Positions 54,262-63,301 of a stretch of DNA of 64,000 bases are shown here, in pieces (position 1 is the stretch's first letter; the number at the start of each line of letters is the position of its first letter). The stretch lies in NCBI RefSeq assembly GCF_965232925.1, contig NZ_CBDDRA010000010.1, forward strand, positions 103,473-167,472. The letters are read 5' to 3'. The notes under the pieces are model-generated. The model was not told the DNA's origin. It saw only the letters and a program-made list of their open reading frames with translations, and did not search any database. Source of the stretch: Tumidithrix helvetica. GTDB taxonomy: Bacteria > Cyanobacteriota > Cyanobacteriia > Pseudanabaenales > Pseudanabaenaceae. The translations under genes were made by a program, and so were the position numbers.

Positions 54262-54310
54262 TACGTCAAATCCTCTTATGTTTATTAGGACACTAAAAAA
54301 TAATTAATTC

Positions 54311-55243
54311 TCAAAAAATGGAAATATGTTCATAATCATTCAATTGTTTGCGGAAAAGTAGGTTAGACATTGGATTACTTTTGCTGTAAATATCTGTTAC
54401 GTTAAATTTATTAGTTTCAATTTTGTTCGAGCGAAAAACAAATGAATTAGAAGAAACTGGTAGACTCTCTCTCATCCTATCTTCAGAAGCACTCCGAATA
54501 ACAGACTCCATGGCAAAACTAATTTCTTGTAACTTATCTATTCGATCAGATGCGATGTGTTTCTCATTTGTCGAGTAGATAGAGTTAGGTGCAACTAAAC
54601 ACCAACTGGCTGGGACAACATCAAGCAACCACCAATCAAACAATTCGCGTCTTCCATAAGATCCAGGAAAGATAGCATAACCCTCTAAGCAGTCATCTAA
54701 AATATCTCTTAATGCTTCTAATGCCTGCTTGGGGTCTAGCACTTCGATGGCATTTTTATAAACATCTAAAGCTTCGTATAATACTTGAAAGCTTGAAATC
54801 TTATTGTTCTCAGAAAAAAATTGAGAAGAGTCCAGTATATTATTTTCCTCTTCCTTTTTAGCTTCCCTAGAAAACCGATTTTTATCACTAAGCATTTCTG
54901 TGAGGGTTTCTATTAGCCAAAGAGATAATCGATTCATAGTCTTTTCTGGAATAGAGTTATCAGGCTGATAATATTTGACTGTAGGTTCTACAACAGAAGC
55001 AAGTATTAACGCCATCCAAACATAGCGAAGGTGACTCAACGTTGGACTACTACTTTGAATGTGAAATAAACTCAAAATATCATTTAAAGCATCTTGAAGA
55101 GAAGTCGTTCCTCCTGCTTCCGATTCATACAGTTCTTCATAATGCTGCTGATAAACTACACCTAATCTTCCTTGAAAGGAGTTGGGTAATTTGCAAATTA
55201 AAGATGATGTTTTATCTATAGAATTACTCCAAGTTGAAATCAT
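54311..55243 (-). CDS. Hypothetical protein, second gene of the deaminase operon
   Basis: 310 residues, largely helical, Ser/Glu-rich, without signal or membrane segments. Motifs such as YGRRELFDWWLLDVVPASWCL are conspicuous but not known to me. It starts 18 bases after the deaminase-like gene, so they are co-transcribed. AT-rich like its neighbours, which suggests acquisition. Confidence 0.6.
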   Translation of the reverse strand: MISTWSNSIDKTSSLICKLPNSFQGRLGVVYQQHYEELYESEAGGTTSLQDALNDILSLFHIQSSSPTLSHLRYVWMALILASVVEPTVKYYQPDNSIPEKTMNRLSLWLIETLTEMLSDKNRFSREAKKEEENNILDSSQFFSENNKISSFQVLYEALDVYKNAIEVLDPKQALEALRDILDDCLEGYAIFPGSYGRRELFDWWLLDVVPASWCLVAPNSIYSTNEKHIASDRIDKLQEISFAMESVIRSASEDRMRESLPVSSNSFVFRSNKIETNKFNVTDIYSKSNPMSNLLFRKQLNDYEHISIF

Positions 55244-55261
55244 AGATATATTCTCTTTTCT

Positions 55262-55690
55262 CTAGTGATCGTGTGGATAGGGTAAATCCCAAAAGATCTC
55301 TATGTTTACAAATAAAAACTTCTCCTGAAATTGCTGTAAAATGCTATTGCAGCTTTCGCATGGCTGATATTCAGTATAGAGATAAAGATTACCCTTTGCT
55401 TGATCATTGTAGTCTTTGTCCAAGATATTAGCAATTTCAGACAGGACTTTATACTCAGCATCCGTATCCATAAGCCGATCTGTGCGGGAGTCAACAGATG
55501 GTTCAAATTGTCCTCCTTGCGACTTGGGAATAGGGATTTGAATCGGACTTTGACGCCCTCCTCTAGAAGTTGCTCCAGCGCAAAAGGCTATATTTTGAGT
55601 AAGGTATATCTCAGCAACTGCAACATTGCCTTTGCCAATAGGTTTTCCATCTAGATATCTCTCCCGAATCAAAGCAGCACTAGCTTGCAA
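55262..55690 (-). CDS. Deaminase-fold protein, toxin-type
   Basis: About 142 residues. D77-A-E79 in TDAEYKVLSEIAN and P110-C111-E-S-C114 in TEYQPCESCNSILQQFQEKF form the zinc-binding pattern of the cytidine-deaminase-like superfamily, as in bacterial toxin deaminases (BURPS668_1122-like as I recall). The residue before AE is Asp instead of the usual His or Cys. The start is unsure: TTG 55690 follows AGGAGG by only about 2 bases, and a CTG five codons upstream has GGAG at better spacing. It heads an operon of three genes. Base-modifying toxin or defence effector are the likely options. Confidence 0.68.
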   Translation of the reverse strand: MQASAALIRERYLDGKPIGKGNVAVAEIYLTQNIAFCAGATSRGGRQSPIQIPIPKSQGGQFEPSVDSRTDRLMDTDAEYKVLSEIANILDKDYNDQAKGNLYLYTEYQPCESCNSILQQFQEKFLFVNIEIFWDLPYPHDH

Positions 55691-56326
55691 ATCCTCCTTT
55701 CTCAGATGTTAGCTCCTTAAGATAAATTCTTTCATTCTGATGAATCAGAATATTAAGTATCTCAAGTATAGAAACACAACTGGATTATTACCAGTGTCAA
55801 GCAGGTAACTTAATGTAACAAAAGGTAAAGGGAACTTGTTTCCTTTAGATTTAGGATCCTTCGACACAACTATTATCCATCCTCAGAAACGTGGTGTAAC
55901 GTTATCTCTCCTATCACTATATGTCTTGGATGATCGACGAGTCCCATATCCAGCAGGCACCACACAAAAAATATCGCCCATCATTTCGCGCGTTGCAGCA
56001 TTGCCTCAGAAATATTCGCGTATTCCACGATCGCATTCTCATAACATCAAAATAAGGCAATTCTTTTCACAGCAAATCATCTATCACAAATTAATCTTGA
56101 CTTGAGCGATCGCTGATTGCAACGAAGTCATCCAACTCAATTTTGCCAAAGTCAAAGCTCACGACAAGCGAGGTACTGCGAAGTATAATTTAGGAGATAG
56201 TCAAGAAGCGCTCTCTCGCTAACTACAACGAATTTTTACAAGACAGCGCAACTCTATCAATAGCAAAGCAAAACGGTAGATTGTGAGAATGCACAAAATT
56301 GCATTAGACAACTAGGAGGCTAACCC
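55691..56326. other. Gap with a palindrome and gene debris
   Basis: ATTCTGATGAATCAGAAT near 55734 is a perfect dyad with a 2-base centre. A frame at 55836-56105 does not look like a real protein. A TPR relic follows at 56106. Confidence 0.5.
56106..56270 (+). pseudogene. TPR-gene relic
   Basis: The frame from 56106 reads AIADCNEVIQLNFAK, then KRGTAKYNLGDSQEALSR and stop at 56220. After a frame change it continues ANYNEFLQDSATL. It matches TPR units of the genes at 21222 and 47053, frameshifted and without a start. Confidence 0.6.
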
Positions 56327-56545
56327 ATGACCATATACGAGGAAACCATTACCAAACTGCAAAAATTGCCTGAATCCTTATTGCAGGAGGTAAATCAATT
56401 CATTGAATCGCTCGCTAAGCGCCAATCAAAAACAAAACAACCGACCGTATCCGCCTATGAACTCAGTAAACAATGGCTAGGTTGTGCTGACTTACCACCC
56501 GACCTTTCACACAATAAAAAACATTTGGAAGGCTATGGTAAATGA
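56327..56545 (+). CDS. DUF2281-type antitoxin
   Basis: 72 residues: TITKLQKLPESLLQEVNQFIESLAKRQ fits DUF2281, a family of VapB-like antitoxins, with a C-terminal toxin-binding tail (PPDLSHNKKHLEGYGK). AGGAGG lies about 10 bases before the ATG. The following toxin frame, overlapping by 4 bases, is truncated, so the antitoxin is orphaned. Confidence 0.78.
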   Translation: MTIYEETITKLQKLPESLLQEVNQFIESLAKRQSKTKQPTVSAYELSKQWLGCADLPPDLSHNKKHLEGYGK

Positions 56546-56643
56546 ATCAAGTCATTGTTGATACTGGTGTGATTGTAGCGCTGCTAAACAAAAACAATAA
56601 TTATCATCAATGGGCGAGCGAGCAATTTGCACTAATGGGATAA
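56542..56643 (+). pseudogene. VapC/PIN toxin, truncated
   Basis: 33 codons: MNQVIVDTGVIVALLNKNNN with the first PIN aspartate, then HQWASEQFALMG and a stop. A full PIN toxin is about 130-140 residues; the rest has been deleted. Confidence 0.78.
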
Positions 56644-56684
56644 CAACTCTCGCGATAGAATCAAAGAAATCGGAGGTTAAATTT

Positions 56685-56972
56685 ATGATCGCCACCCAAC
56701 AGGAACTTATCGAAACCTTTGCCGCCCTTCCCCCAGAAGCCCAGCGCCAAGCTCTAAATTTCATTGCTTTTTTACACCATACCTATCAAAAACCAGTTAC
56801 AGAATTACCAAATATCACCGTCAAAGAGTCAGATAAACAATTAGCTATTACCTCACAGCATCAAGAATTAACCCTTAACGACTTAATATCCAGTATTCCC
56901 AATGACTTTCAATATCCTGACGATGTAATGGAATTTTCTGAAAGCGAACCTCTAGGGCGCGAACTTCTATGA
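56685..56972 (+). CDS. Antitoxin of a MazF-type toxin
   Basis: 95 residues from ATG 56685, preceded by GGAGGT at 7 bases. The start (QQELIETFAALPPEAQRQAL) is DUF2281-like and the tail is acidic (PDDVMEFSESEPLGRELL). It overlaps the toxin start by 4 bases. Confidence 0.8.
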   Translation: MIATQQELIETFAALPPEAQRQALNFIAFLHHTYQKPVTELPNITVKESDKQLAITSQHQELTLNDLISSIPNDFQYPDDVMEFSESEPLGRELL

Positions 56973-57307
56973 ATATCCAAAGGGGTGAAATTATCAGAAT
57001 TAATCTTAACCCAACCCAAGGCAGAGAACAGTCAGGAAACGCTCGCCCCTGCTTGGTCATCAGCCATACGCAATATAACCAAAAACGTCAGGGAATTGTA
57101 ATAGTTCATCCCATTACCAGCACCATTAAGCCTAAGATCAAAATGATGATTCCGATTCCCGAAGGTTTTAAAGTACAGGGTTCAGTTATTGCCGAACAAA
57201 TCAGAACGCTCGATCTAAATCAGCGTTGGTGGAAAACAACAGGAGAAATTTTGCCTAAAGATTTTGTTAATTTAGTTGTCAAAACGTTTAGCGTTATCAT
57301 CAGCTAA
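56969..57307 (+). CDS. MazF/PemK-family endoribonuclease toxin
   Basis: 112 residues with the MazF barrel pattern QRGEIIRINLNPTQGREQSG, RPCLVISH and later VIAEQIRTLDLNQRW. MazF toxins cleave mRNA at short sequences. It is complete and coupled to the antitoxin. Confidence 0.9.
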   Translation: MNIQRGEIIRINLNPTQGREQSGNARPCLVISHTQYNQKRQGIVIVHPITSTIKPKIKMMIPIPEGFKVQGSVIAEQIRTLDLNQRWWKTTGEILPKDFVNLVVKTFSVIIS

Positions 57308-57363
57308 ACAGAAAAAGAGGAGATATGCCCAGTCGCGATCGGCTAGAAGTTTTTTTGAATTCT

Positions 57364-57384
57364 AGGGGCAATTCATGAATTGCC
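57364..57384. repeat. Partial copy of the MITE palindrome
   Basis: AGGGGCAATTCATGAATTGC is the core of the palindromes at 14512 and 48081, without the rest of the element. A weaker trace is at 50127-50140. Confidence 0.5.
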
Positions 57385-57415
57385 TTGGGATTCTAGGTTC
57401 GCCCATGGGAGAGCC

Positions 57416-59128
57416 TTAAGGACTACTGGTGTTAATCGCTTTCATGTGATGTCTTGATGAGTGGGTTGACTTGCGATACAAAGCGCTGCGGGGAAGGACG
57501 CGCAATATTTCATCGGTAGTTGTGATTCCAGTGGTGAGCTTTTCGATCGCGGCAAGTCGGAACGAATGGAATTCAATCTCATTTAGGTAGCGATTCATTT
57601 GCGTGATCGTACCTTCGTAAATCAATTGGCGCACGGTGTCATCGGCATCCAGCAGTTCCACCACGGCTTCGCGACCTAAAAACCCTGTATTAAAACAGCG
57701 ATTGCAGCCTGTGCCCTTGCGCCAGTGGGTCAGATCGATGGTGTCAGGATCGATCTGTAGAGATTTTAACTCAGCCAATGTCGGAGTATGGGGTTTGGCA
57801 CAATGGGGACAAATTTTGCGGACAAGGCGTTGTGCCACCACACCTAAAAGCGCATCGCTAATCAGACCAGGGTCTGGACCTAAATCTTTTAACCTCGGAA
57901 TTGCACTGGCAGCATCATTGGTGTGCATGGTCGATAAGACCAAATGCCCTGTCAGAGCCGCCCGAACCGCCGTTTCAGCGGTTTCTGGATCGCGCACCTC
58001 GCCCACCATGACAATATCGGGATCTTGGCGTAAAATCGCGCGCAACCCTGCGGCAAAGGTCATACCTGCGGGTTCGTGGACTTGGGTCTGCGTAATATTG
58101 GGCAGCACGTACTCTACGGGGTCTTCTACGGTGACAACATTGACATGTTCCGTTGCCAGCATCTGCAAGCTGGTATAGAGCGTACTGGTTTTGCCAGACC
58201 CCGTTGGGCCAGTCATGATAATCAAGCCTTGCGGTTGCCAGATCCAACTCTCATAGATACTTAACGCCCGTTTGGTAAAGCCTAAACTTTCGATGCGATC
58301 GGAAAAGGGATTTTCGCGGGGCAGTAACCGAATTACAATTTTTTCGCCATGGACGCAGGGCAGGGTACTTACCCGCATATCGAGGTCTAAGTCCAATTCC
58401 TCGGTGTTGGTGTAGTTTTTGCCAATACGTCCATCTTGAGGGCGACGGCTTTCGGCAATGTCCATATTGCACATGACCTTGAGCGCCACAATGATTTTGC
58501 GACTGATGTCTAGATGCAGTGTCTTAATGTCGCGCAGAATACCGTCAATGCGATAGCGCACCCGTAGCCCCAGGGCAGTCGGTTCTAGGTGAATATCACT
58601 GGCACGATGTTGCAGGGCGACTGAGATCAGGGCATTGATCCTGCGGGTTTGATCGACGGCTTGCGATAGGTATAGATCGGTGACTTCGCTAATATCGGCA
58701 AGTTCGGTTTCGCCAGTGAGGGGATTGATTAAAGGCGTAGAATTAATACTATTTTGACTGGGAATATTCTGTCTGCGAAACCAAACCCGATAGCTTTCAG
58801 GGGCGATCTGGATTGAGCGAACTTCTGTCAGGGTGCGATCGCCGATCGCTCTTAGATCTTCAGGTGAGAGCGCATAGGGGCTACCAATATAAAAACAACT
58901 ACGCCAGAGCAAAAGTGGGATCACGGGGGGAAGAGCAGAGAGATCTTCAAATTCTCGAAAAAAACGATGGTTTAGCTCTTGGTCTAACAGTTCAAGCTTG
59001 ACCAACCCCTTGGGATCGACGAGTTGACGCAACGCCTCCTCACAGGAACGAATCTGATTATTTCTAAGCCTTTGCCAAACTGATTCAGGATTTAGAGATT
59101 GATTTGAGGACATTGTGCTAATTTCCAT
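57416..59128 (-). CDS. GspE/PilB-type secretion ATPase
   Basis: 570 residues. The hexameric ATPase core has Walker A GPTGSGKTSTLY, the Asp box VEDPVEY, Walker B DPDIVMVGEVRDPETAE, the His box STMHTND and a CPHC...CNRC zinc site. It powers type IV pilus extension or type II secretion. It is about 100 residues shorter than the usual cyanobacterial PilB because the N-terminal MshEN part is abbreviated, so it may be a second, specialised PilB. No pil cluster is adjacent. Confidence 0.9.
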   Translation of the reverse strand: MEISTMSSNQSLNPESVWQRLRNNQIRSCEEALRQLVDPKGLVKLELLDQELNHRFFREFEDLSALPPVIPLLLWRSCFYIGSPYALSPEDLRAIGDRTLTEVRSIQIAPESYRVWFRRQNIPSQNSINSTPLINPLTGETELADISEVTDLYLSQAVDQTRRINALISVALQHRASDIHLEPTALGLRVRYRIDGILRDIKTLHLDISRKIIVALKVMCNMDIAESRRPQDGRIGKNYTNTEELDLDLDMRVSTLPCVHGEKIVIRLLPRENPFSDRIESLGFTKRALSIYESWIWQPQGLIIMTGPTGSGKTSTLYTSLQMLATEHVNVVTVEDPVEYVLPNITQTQVHEPAGMTFAAGLRAILRQDPDIVMVGEVRDPETAETAVRAALTGHLVLSTMHTNDAASAIPRLKDLGPDPGLISDALLGVVAQRLVRKICPHCAKPHTPTLAELKSLQIDPDTIDLTHWRKGTGCNRCFNTGFLGREAVVELLDADDTVRQLIYEGTITQMNRYLNEIEFHSFRLAAIEKLTTGITTTDEILRVLPRSALYRKSTHSSRHHMKAINTSSP

Positions 59129-59542
59129 AATCCTTGCGATATGAGTATTTTGGGCTTGCAGAAATCTGTGGGGTTACGCTCGGGCTGAGCAGTTTGATTA
59201 TGCCCAGCTAAAATGACAAAATCATCTCGCTCTAAATTACAGTTTTGTAATTAAACCAAGCTTCTGTTACGCTTAGCGGGTGCGGGATTCCATGCAATAC
59301 TGATGCGATCGCATACCCATACATGACATTTCCATGAATTCTGACTGCACTGAAGAGATTTATCCTAAACTCTGATATAGACGATCTATATTCACGAAGA
59401 AGTAAGCGCTATATTTTAGTAGTCTACGAACGCGCTTCTATCTGTTAAGATTCATTGATTGTTTAACACGAAAGCTAAATTACCCCCAAAATTGCCTCAA
59501 TAACTGCTTAGATTCTCTAATTTTTGGACTCCCCTTTAGATT
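59129..59542. other. Divergent intergenic region
   Basis: The 414 bases between the PilB-like gene and potA should hold both promoters. No gene, strong hairpin or clear promoter box was found. Confidence 0.5.
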
Positions 59543-60712
59543 ATGGCTCAATCTACAACTGTCAAAGAGACTGGCACGACAATCGACACAGTACCTGATG
59601 TAGAACTGAAAAAGGTATTTAAAATTTTTAGCTCTGGCGCGGTTGTTCAAGGCGTAGATTTACAAATCCAAAAGGGCGAGCTTTTTAGCATTCTTGGTCC
59701 TTCGGGCTGTGGCAAAACCACATTACTGCGCTTAATCGCTGGCTTTGAAGAGCCTTCCGCAGGAGAGGTGTTAATTCAGGGGCAGACCATGACCTATGTG
59801 CCCGCCTACCGTCGTCCTGTAAACACAGTGTTTCAAAGCTATGCGCTGTTTGGGCATATGAGCATTTTTGATAATGTTGCCTTTGGCTTAAAGGTACGGG
59901 GTTTACCTAAAGCCGAAATTAACGATCGCGTCAAAGATGCCCTCCGCAAAGTCAGGCTAGAAGTGATGGGCGATCGGTTTCCACGTCAGCTATCGGGCGG
60001 TCAACAGCAACGGGTGGCTCTAGCCAGAGCCTTGGTCAATCGCCCCAAGGTGGTGCTGTTAGATGAGCCCTTAGGGGCCTTGGACTTAAAGTTGCGCAAA
60101 GAAATGCAGGTAGAGCTTTCTAACTTGCAATACGATCTGGGGATCACGTTCGTCATGGTTACCCACGATCAAGAGGAAGCGCTCAGTATTTCTAGTCGCA
60201 TTGCAGTGATGAACCAAGGGCAGTTGGAACAGGTGGGTACACCCAGTCAAGTTTATAATTACCCCACAACTCCCTTTGTTGCTGGTTTTGTCGGTGAGAC
60301 TAATCTGTTTGAGTGCAAGCTGGTAGAACAAGATGGAGCTTTTTTAGAACTGCGCTCTAACTCGGGACTGGCGATCGTGGTCGAGAAACCAAGTGATTGG
60401 CAACTCAGCAAAGAGGCATGGGTGAGCGTGCGTCCAGAAAAAATCAAACTGTCCACAGAGCATCCCAATCAGCCCTACAATACCTATCGCGGTGTTTTAA
60501 ACAATGTTTTCTATCTGGGCGATCATTCTCAATATATTGTGGATTTATTGGCCAGTGAGAATGTGCCCCCAGTACGCGTGACCTTGGTGCGCCAAAACAC
60601 ACTTGGGGATAAAGTTCCACCCTTTGATAGTCAAGTTTATATATCTTGGACTCCTGAGGACTGTTTGGCTTTAGCAAAACCCATGCCTTTGCCCAGTCTA
60701 GATCTTCTCTAA
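59543..60712 (+). CDS. potA: Spermidine/putrescine ABC transporter ATP-binding protein
   Basis: 389 residues: Walker A GPSGCGKTT, signature LSGGQQQRVALARAL, Walker B VVLLDEPLGALD, a MalK-like D-loop and a C-terminal TOBE domain (FVGETNLFECKLV, SVRPEKIKLS). It energises polyamine import. potD follows, while permease genes potB and potC are not in the window. Confidence 0.93.
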   Translation: MAQSTTVKETGTTIDTVPDVELKKVFKIFSSGAVVQGVDLQIQKGELFSILGPSGCGKTTLLRLIAGFEEPSAGEVLIQGQTMTYVPAYRRPVNTVFQSYALFGHMSIFDNVAFGLKVRGLPKAEINDRVKDALRKVRLEVMGDRFPRQLSGGQQQRVALARALVNRPKVVLLDEPLGALDLKLRKEMQVELSNLQYDLGITFVMVTHDQEEALSISSRIAVMNQGQLEQVGTPSQVYNYPTTPFVAGFVGETNLFECKLVEQDGAFLELRSNSGLAIVVEKPSDWQLSKEAWVSVRPEKIKLSTEHPNQPYNTYRGVLNNVFYLGDHSQYIVDLLASENVPPVRVTLVRQNTLGDKVPPFDSQVYISWTPEDCLALAKPMPLPSLDLL

Positions 60713-60757
60713 ATCCCTCTTTTATGAAAGCGATCTGAGCTTGGCGAGCCTTGATGA

Positions 60758-60798
60758 AGAGTATCCAGATAAGAGTATCCAGATGAGAGTATCCAGAC
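60758..60798 (+). repeat. Three tandem 14-bp repeats at the start of potD
   Basis: AGAGTATCCAGAT occurs three times with period 14 (from 60758, 60772 and 60786). The third copy is inside the coding start. As 14 is not a multiple of 3, gain or loss of a unit would change which start codon is in frame. Confidence 0.8.
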
Positions 60799-61973
60799 GG
60801 AAATTTATCAAAAATTCTGCCTATGCCACATCAGCGCTGATGGCGGGCACAGCACTATCGAGTTGTGGCATCTTTGACACGCCCCAGCCTCCTACCACAA
60901 CAGAAACGGCAGAACCAACCGCAGCCCCGACTGTGACTGGTGATAAAAACACTCTATATATCTACGGTTGGGCGACCTATGTCAGCAATACCGAGGTGAT
61001 GGAGGGTTTTACCAAGGAGACAGGAATTAAGGTTGTCGGTGACAGCTACGATTCTAACGAGGTGATGTTAGCAAAGTTGCAGGCAGCTGGTGGCAAGTCA
61101 GGGTATAGCATTATTTATCCTAGCGACTATATGGTTGCGCAGATGCACGAGTTGGATTTGCTGTTGCCCTTAAACAAGAAACTATTACCTAACCTGCAAA
61201 ATATTGGCGAAGAATATTTCGTATCGGCAACGCTATACGATCCGGGCAACAAATATGGAATTCCTGTGAGTTTAGGGACAACAGGAATTGCCTACAACGT
61301 GAAAGCGATGGGGGAAATCGTCGGTGCCGAACCTACAGATTGGAGCTTTTTATGGGAGCAGCGCAACAAACTTCGGATCACACTGCTCAATGATGTGCGT
61401 GAAGTGATGGGGATGGCACTCCATTCCCTCAATTTTTCTTATAACGCCAAAGAAGAATCAGCAATTCGTCTTGCCTTTGAGAAACTACGAGAACTGATGC
61501 CAGCCACAGCAAACTTTAATACGGATGCATGGCGCGACCCTTTGACCGCAGGAGATTTAACCCTGTCAATGGCATTTTCTGGCGATGGCATTAGTTTAAT
61601 GCGCCAAAACAAACAAGATCGCGAGAAAGATGCCACGATTCCTGAAATTAAGTATATTCTGCCTGCCAGTGGGACTTCTGTTTTTATGGATATGCTGGCT
61701 ATTCCTAAAGGTGCGCCGAATTTAGCAGCAGCCCATGCTTGGATGAACTATATTATGCGTCCTGAAATTGCCGCCAAAATTAGTAACGCTAACAGTTTTG
61801 GCACAACCAATAAACTGGCAAAATCTCTGGTGGACGAGGACTTAAAAGCGATCTCAGTTTGGGAACCAACGAAAGCCTATATTAACAGAAGTGGAAGAAT
61901 TTCCAAACTTGACCCAGAGGTGTCGCGCATTTATGAAACCTACTGGACGAGGCTGACTTCAGGTTTGGGTTAA
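60783..61973 (+). CDS. potD: Polyamine ABC transporter substrate-binding lipoprotein
   Basis: About 396 residues from ATG 60783; an in-frame TTG at 60741 would add 14. The N-terminus is a Tat-type signal (SRRKFIKNS) with a lipobox ALSSC. The mature part matches PotD/PotF: YIYGWATYVSNTEVMEGF, YPSDYMVAQM and LNDVREVMGMAL. It binds spermidine or putrescine. It is in operon with potA. Confidence 0.92.
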   Translation: MRVSRRKFIKNSAYATSALMAGTALSSCGIFDTPQPPTTTETAEPTAAPTVTGDKNTLYIYGWATYVSNTEVMEGFTKETGIKVVGDSYDSNEVMLAKLQAAGGKSGYSIIYPSDYMVAQMHELDLLLPLNKKLLPNLQNIGEEYFVSATLYDPGNKYGIPVSLGTTGIAYNVKAMGEIVGAEPTDWSFLWEQRNKLRITLLNDVREVMGMALHSLNFSYNAKEESAIRLAFEKLRELMPATANFNTDAWRDPLTAGDLTLSMAFSGDGISLMRQNKQDREKDATIPEIKYILPASGTSVFMDMLAIPKGAPNLAAAHAWMNYIMRPEIAAKISNANSFGTTNKLAKSLVDEDLKAISVWEPTKAYINRSGRISKLDPEVSRIYETYWTRLTSGLG

Positions 61974-61990
61974 AGTCTCGTTAGTGAAGG

Positions 61991-62455
61991 CTACTGAACT
62001 AATATCGTGCCTTTCATACCTGCTTCGGTATGTCCCGCGATCGTACACCGAAATGTGTAGCTGCCTTGCTTCATGGGCACAAAGAACCATTCAGCGTTTG
62101 CTTGCGGGCGTAGTTCGAGTTCGCGAATATTGCCCTTGATCTCGACTTGACCTGCTTCGACCTTTTGCGTCCAGATCGCATCAGCGAAATCTTTGCTGGT
62201 GAAATAGTGCTTCATGGCACTAGGGTTGCTCAGCACGAATTTGTAACGCTTGCCTGCTTCAAAAGTGAAGCGATCGGGCTCGAATTTCAATTCATTGGTT
62301 GTGTTGCTCAAACTCACCTTTACCTCGATCGCGGGTTGATTGACCAGATTGACAGAGGTAGTATTCACGGTTGCCGCGATCGCCAAGGGATTGCCAGCAA
62401 AAACAACGCCGAAGGTTACAAACAGAATGCTAATTAATTGAATGATGCGGCGCAT
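61991..62455 (-). CDS. Type 1 copper (cupredoxin) protein
   Basis: 154 residues with a signal peptide ending near AIAA. The copper ligands are H83, C137, H142 and M147 (AMKHYF, then FRCTIAGHTEAGM), so it is a blue-copper fold, but it is not plastocyanin proper: the C-x4-H-x4-M spacing and the long first half differ. A periplasmic electron carrier or copper-storage role is likely. It converges with potD, 17 bases apart. Confidence 0.85.
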   Translation of the reverse strand: MRRIIQLISILFVTFGVVFAGNPLAIAATVNTTSVNLVNQPAIEVKVSLSNTTNELKFEPDRFTFEAGKRYKFVLSNPSAMKHYFTSKDFADAIWTQKVEAGQVEIKGNIRELELRPQANAEWFFVPMKQGSYTFRCTIAGHTEAGMKGTILVQ

Positions 62456-62569
62456 AGGTGACTCTCCTTAAATTGGGCCTTTTTCAATTATCAGTTAGAC
62501 CGTTGACAACGAACAAGTGAAAGTCAAAAGCTTTAGGGCGTCAAAAGTTTTGAGTGGGAGCTTGCAATC

Positions 62570-63298
62570 CTACAGATTAATTCTTCCATCGGGCATAATT
62601 GCCCCCTGCATTCCAACTCCCTCTAAATTTGTTTGAGTTAGATCGGCTCCCCGCAAATTGGCATTATGTAGGGCGATTCCACTTAGGTTCGCATAACTGA
62701 GATCGGCTCCCTGCAAATTGGCTTCGCTCATGTCGGTGGGTTGAAACTGCATGGCTTGCCAACCTCCTAAAACTGCCCGACAGAGTTTGGCGTTCTCTAA
62801 ATTTGCGCGTCGTAACATGACGCCACCCAAGTTGGCAAAGCTCAATTCTGCCTCTACCAAAATCGCATACCCCAGATCGGTTTGCTGATCGAGCGTAGAT
62901 TGCAGATCGGCATCATATAAAATCGCCCGCGAGAGATCGGCATAACTTAAATTTGCACCACCCAGACAGGCTTTTAGGAGCCTTGCCCCCACTAGCTTTA
63001 CCTGTAACATTTTCGCGCCACTGAGATCGGCTTCCCTCAAATCTGCACCACACAAATTGGCGTAACTGAGATCGGCTCCCCACAAAATGCTTTCGCAAAG
63101 CTTCGCACCACTGAGATTTGCCCCACTGAGATTTGCCTTACCCAATCTTGATTCTCTCAAATCGGCATTACTTAGATCGCAACCAGCAAGATTTGCATTA
63201 ATTAAATCTACCCCCCGCAGATTTGCACCCGAAAGATTGGCAGATAGAAACTCTCTCTCTCCCTCGTGATACCTGCCAATTAGCTCAGTAGCTTTCAT
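62570..63298 (-). CDS. Pentapeptide-repeat protein
   Basis: 242 residues built almost entirely of A(D/N)LxX repeats (LSGANLRGVDLINANLAGCD), about 40 units, forming a right-handed square helix. Function unknown; some family members mimic DNA and bind gyrase. It starts 3 bases after the ArsR gene, so they are one operon. Confidence 0.93.
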   Translation of the reverse strand: MKATELIGRYHEGEREFLSANLSGANLRGVDLINANLAGCDLSNADLRESRLGKANLSGANLSGAKLCESILWGADLSYANLCGADLREADLSGAKMLQVKLVGARLLKACLGGANLSYADLSRAILYDADLQSTLDQQTDLGYAILVEAELSFANLGGVMLRRANLENAKLCRAVLGGWQAMQFQPTDMSEANLQGADLSYANLSGIALHNANLRGADLTQTNLEGVGMQGAIMPDGRINL

Positions 63299-63301
63299 AT
63301 T

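Noticed and set aside
55836..56105. 89-codon frame starting with TTG
   Set aside because: No ribosome site, low-complexity hydrophilic translation and no recognisable fold; it lies in gene debris.
57636..58178. 180-codon plus-strand frame
   Set aside because: It is antisense to the GspE/PilB-like ATPase, which carries all expected motifs; composition is Ser/Arg-rich shadow type.
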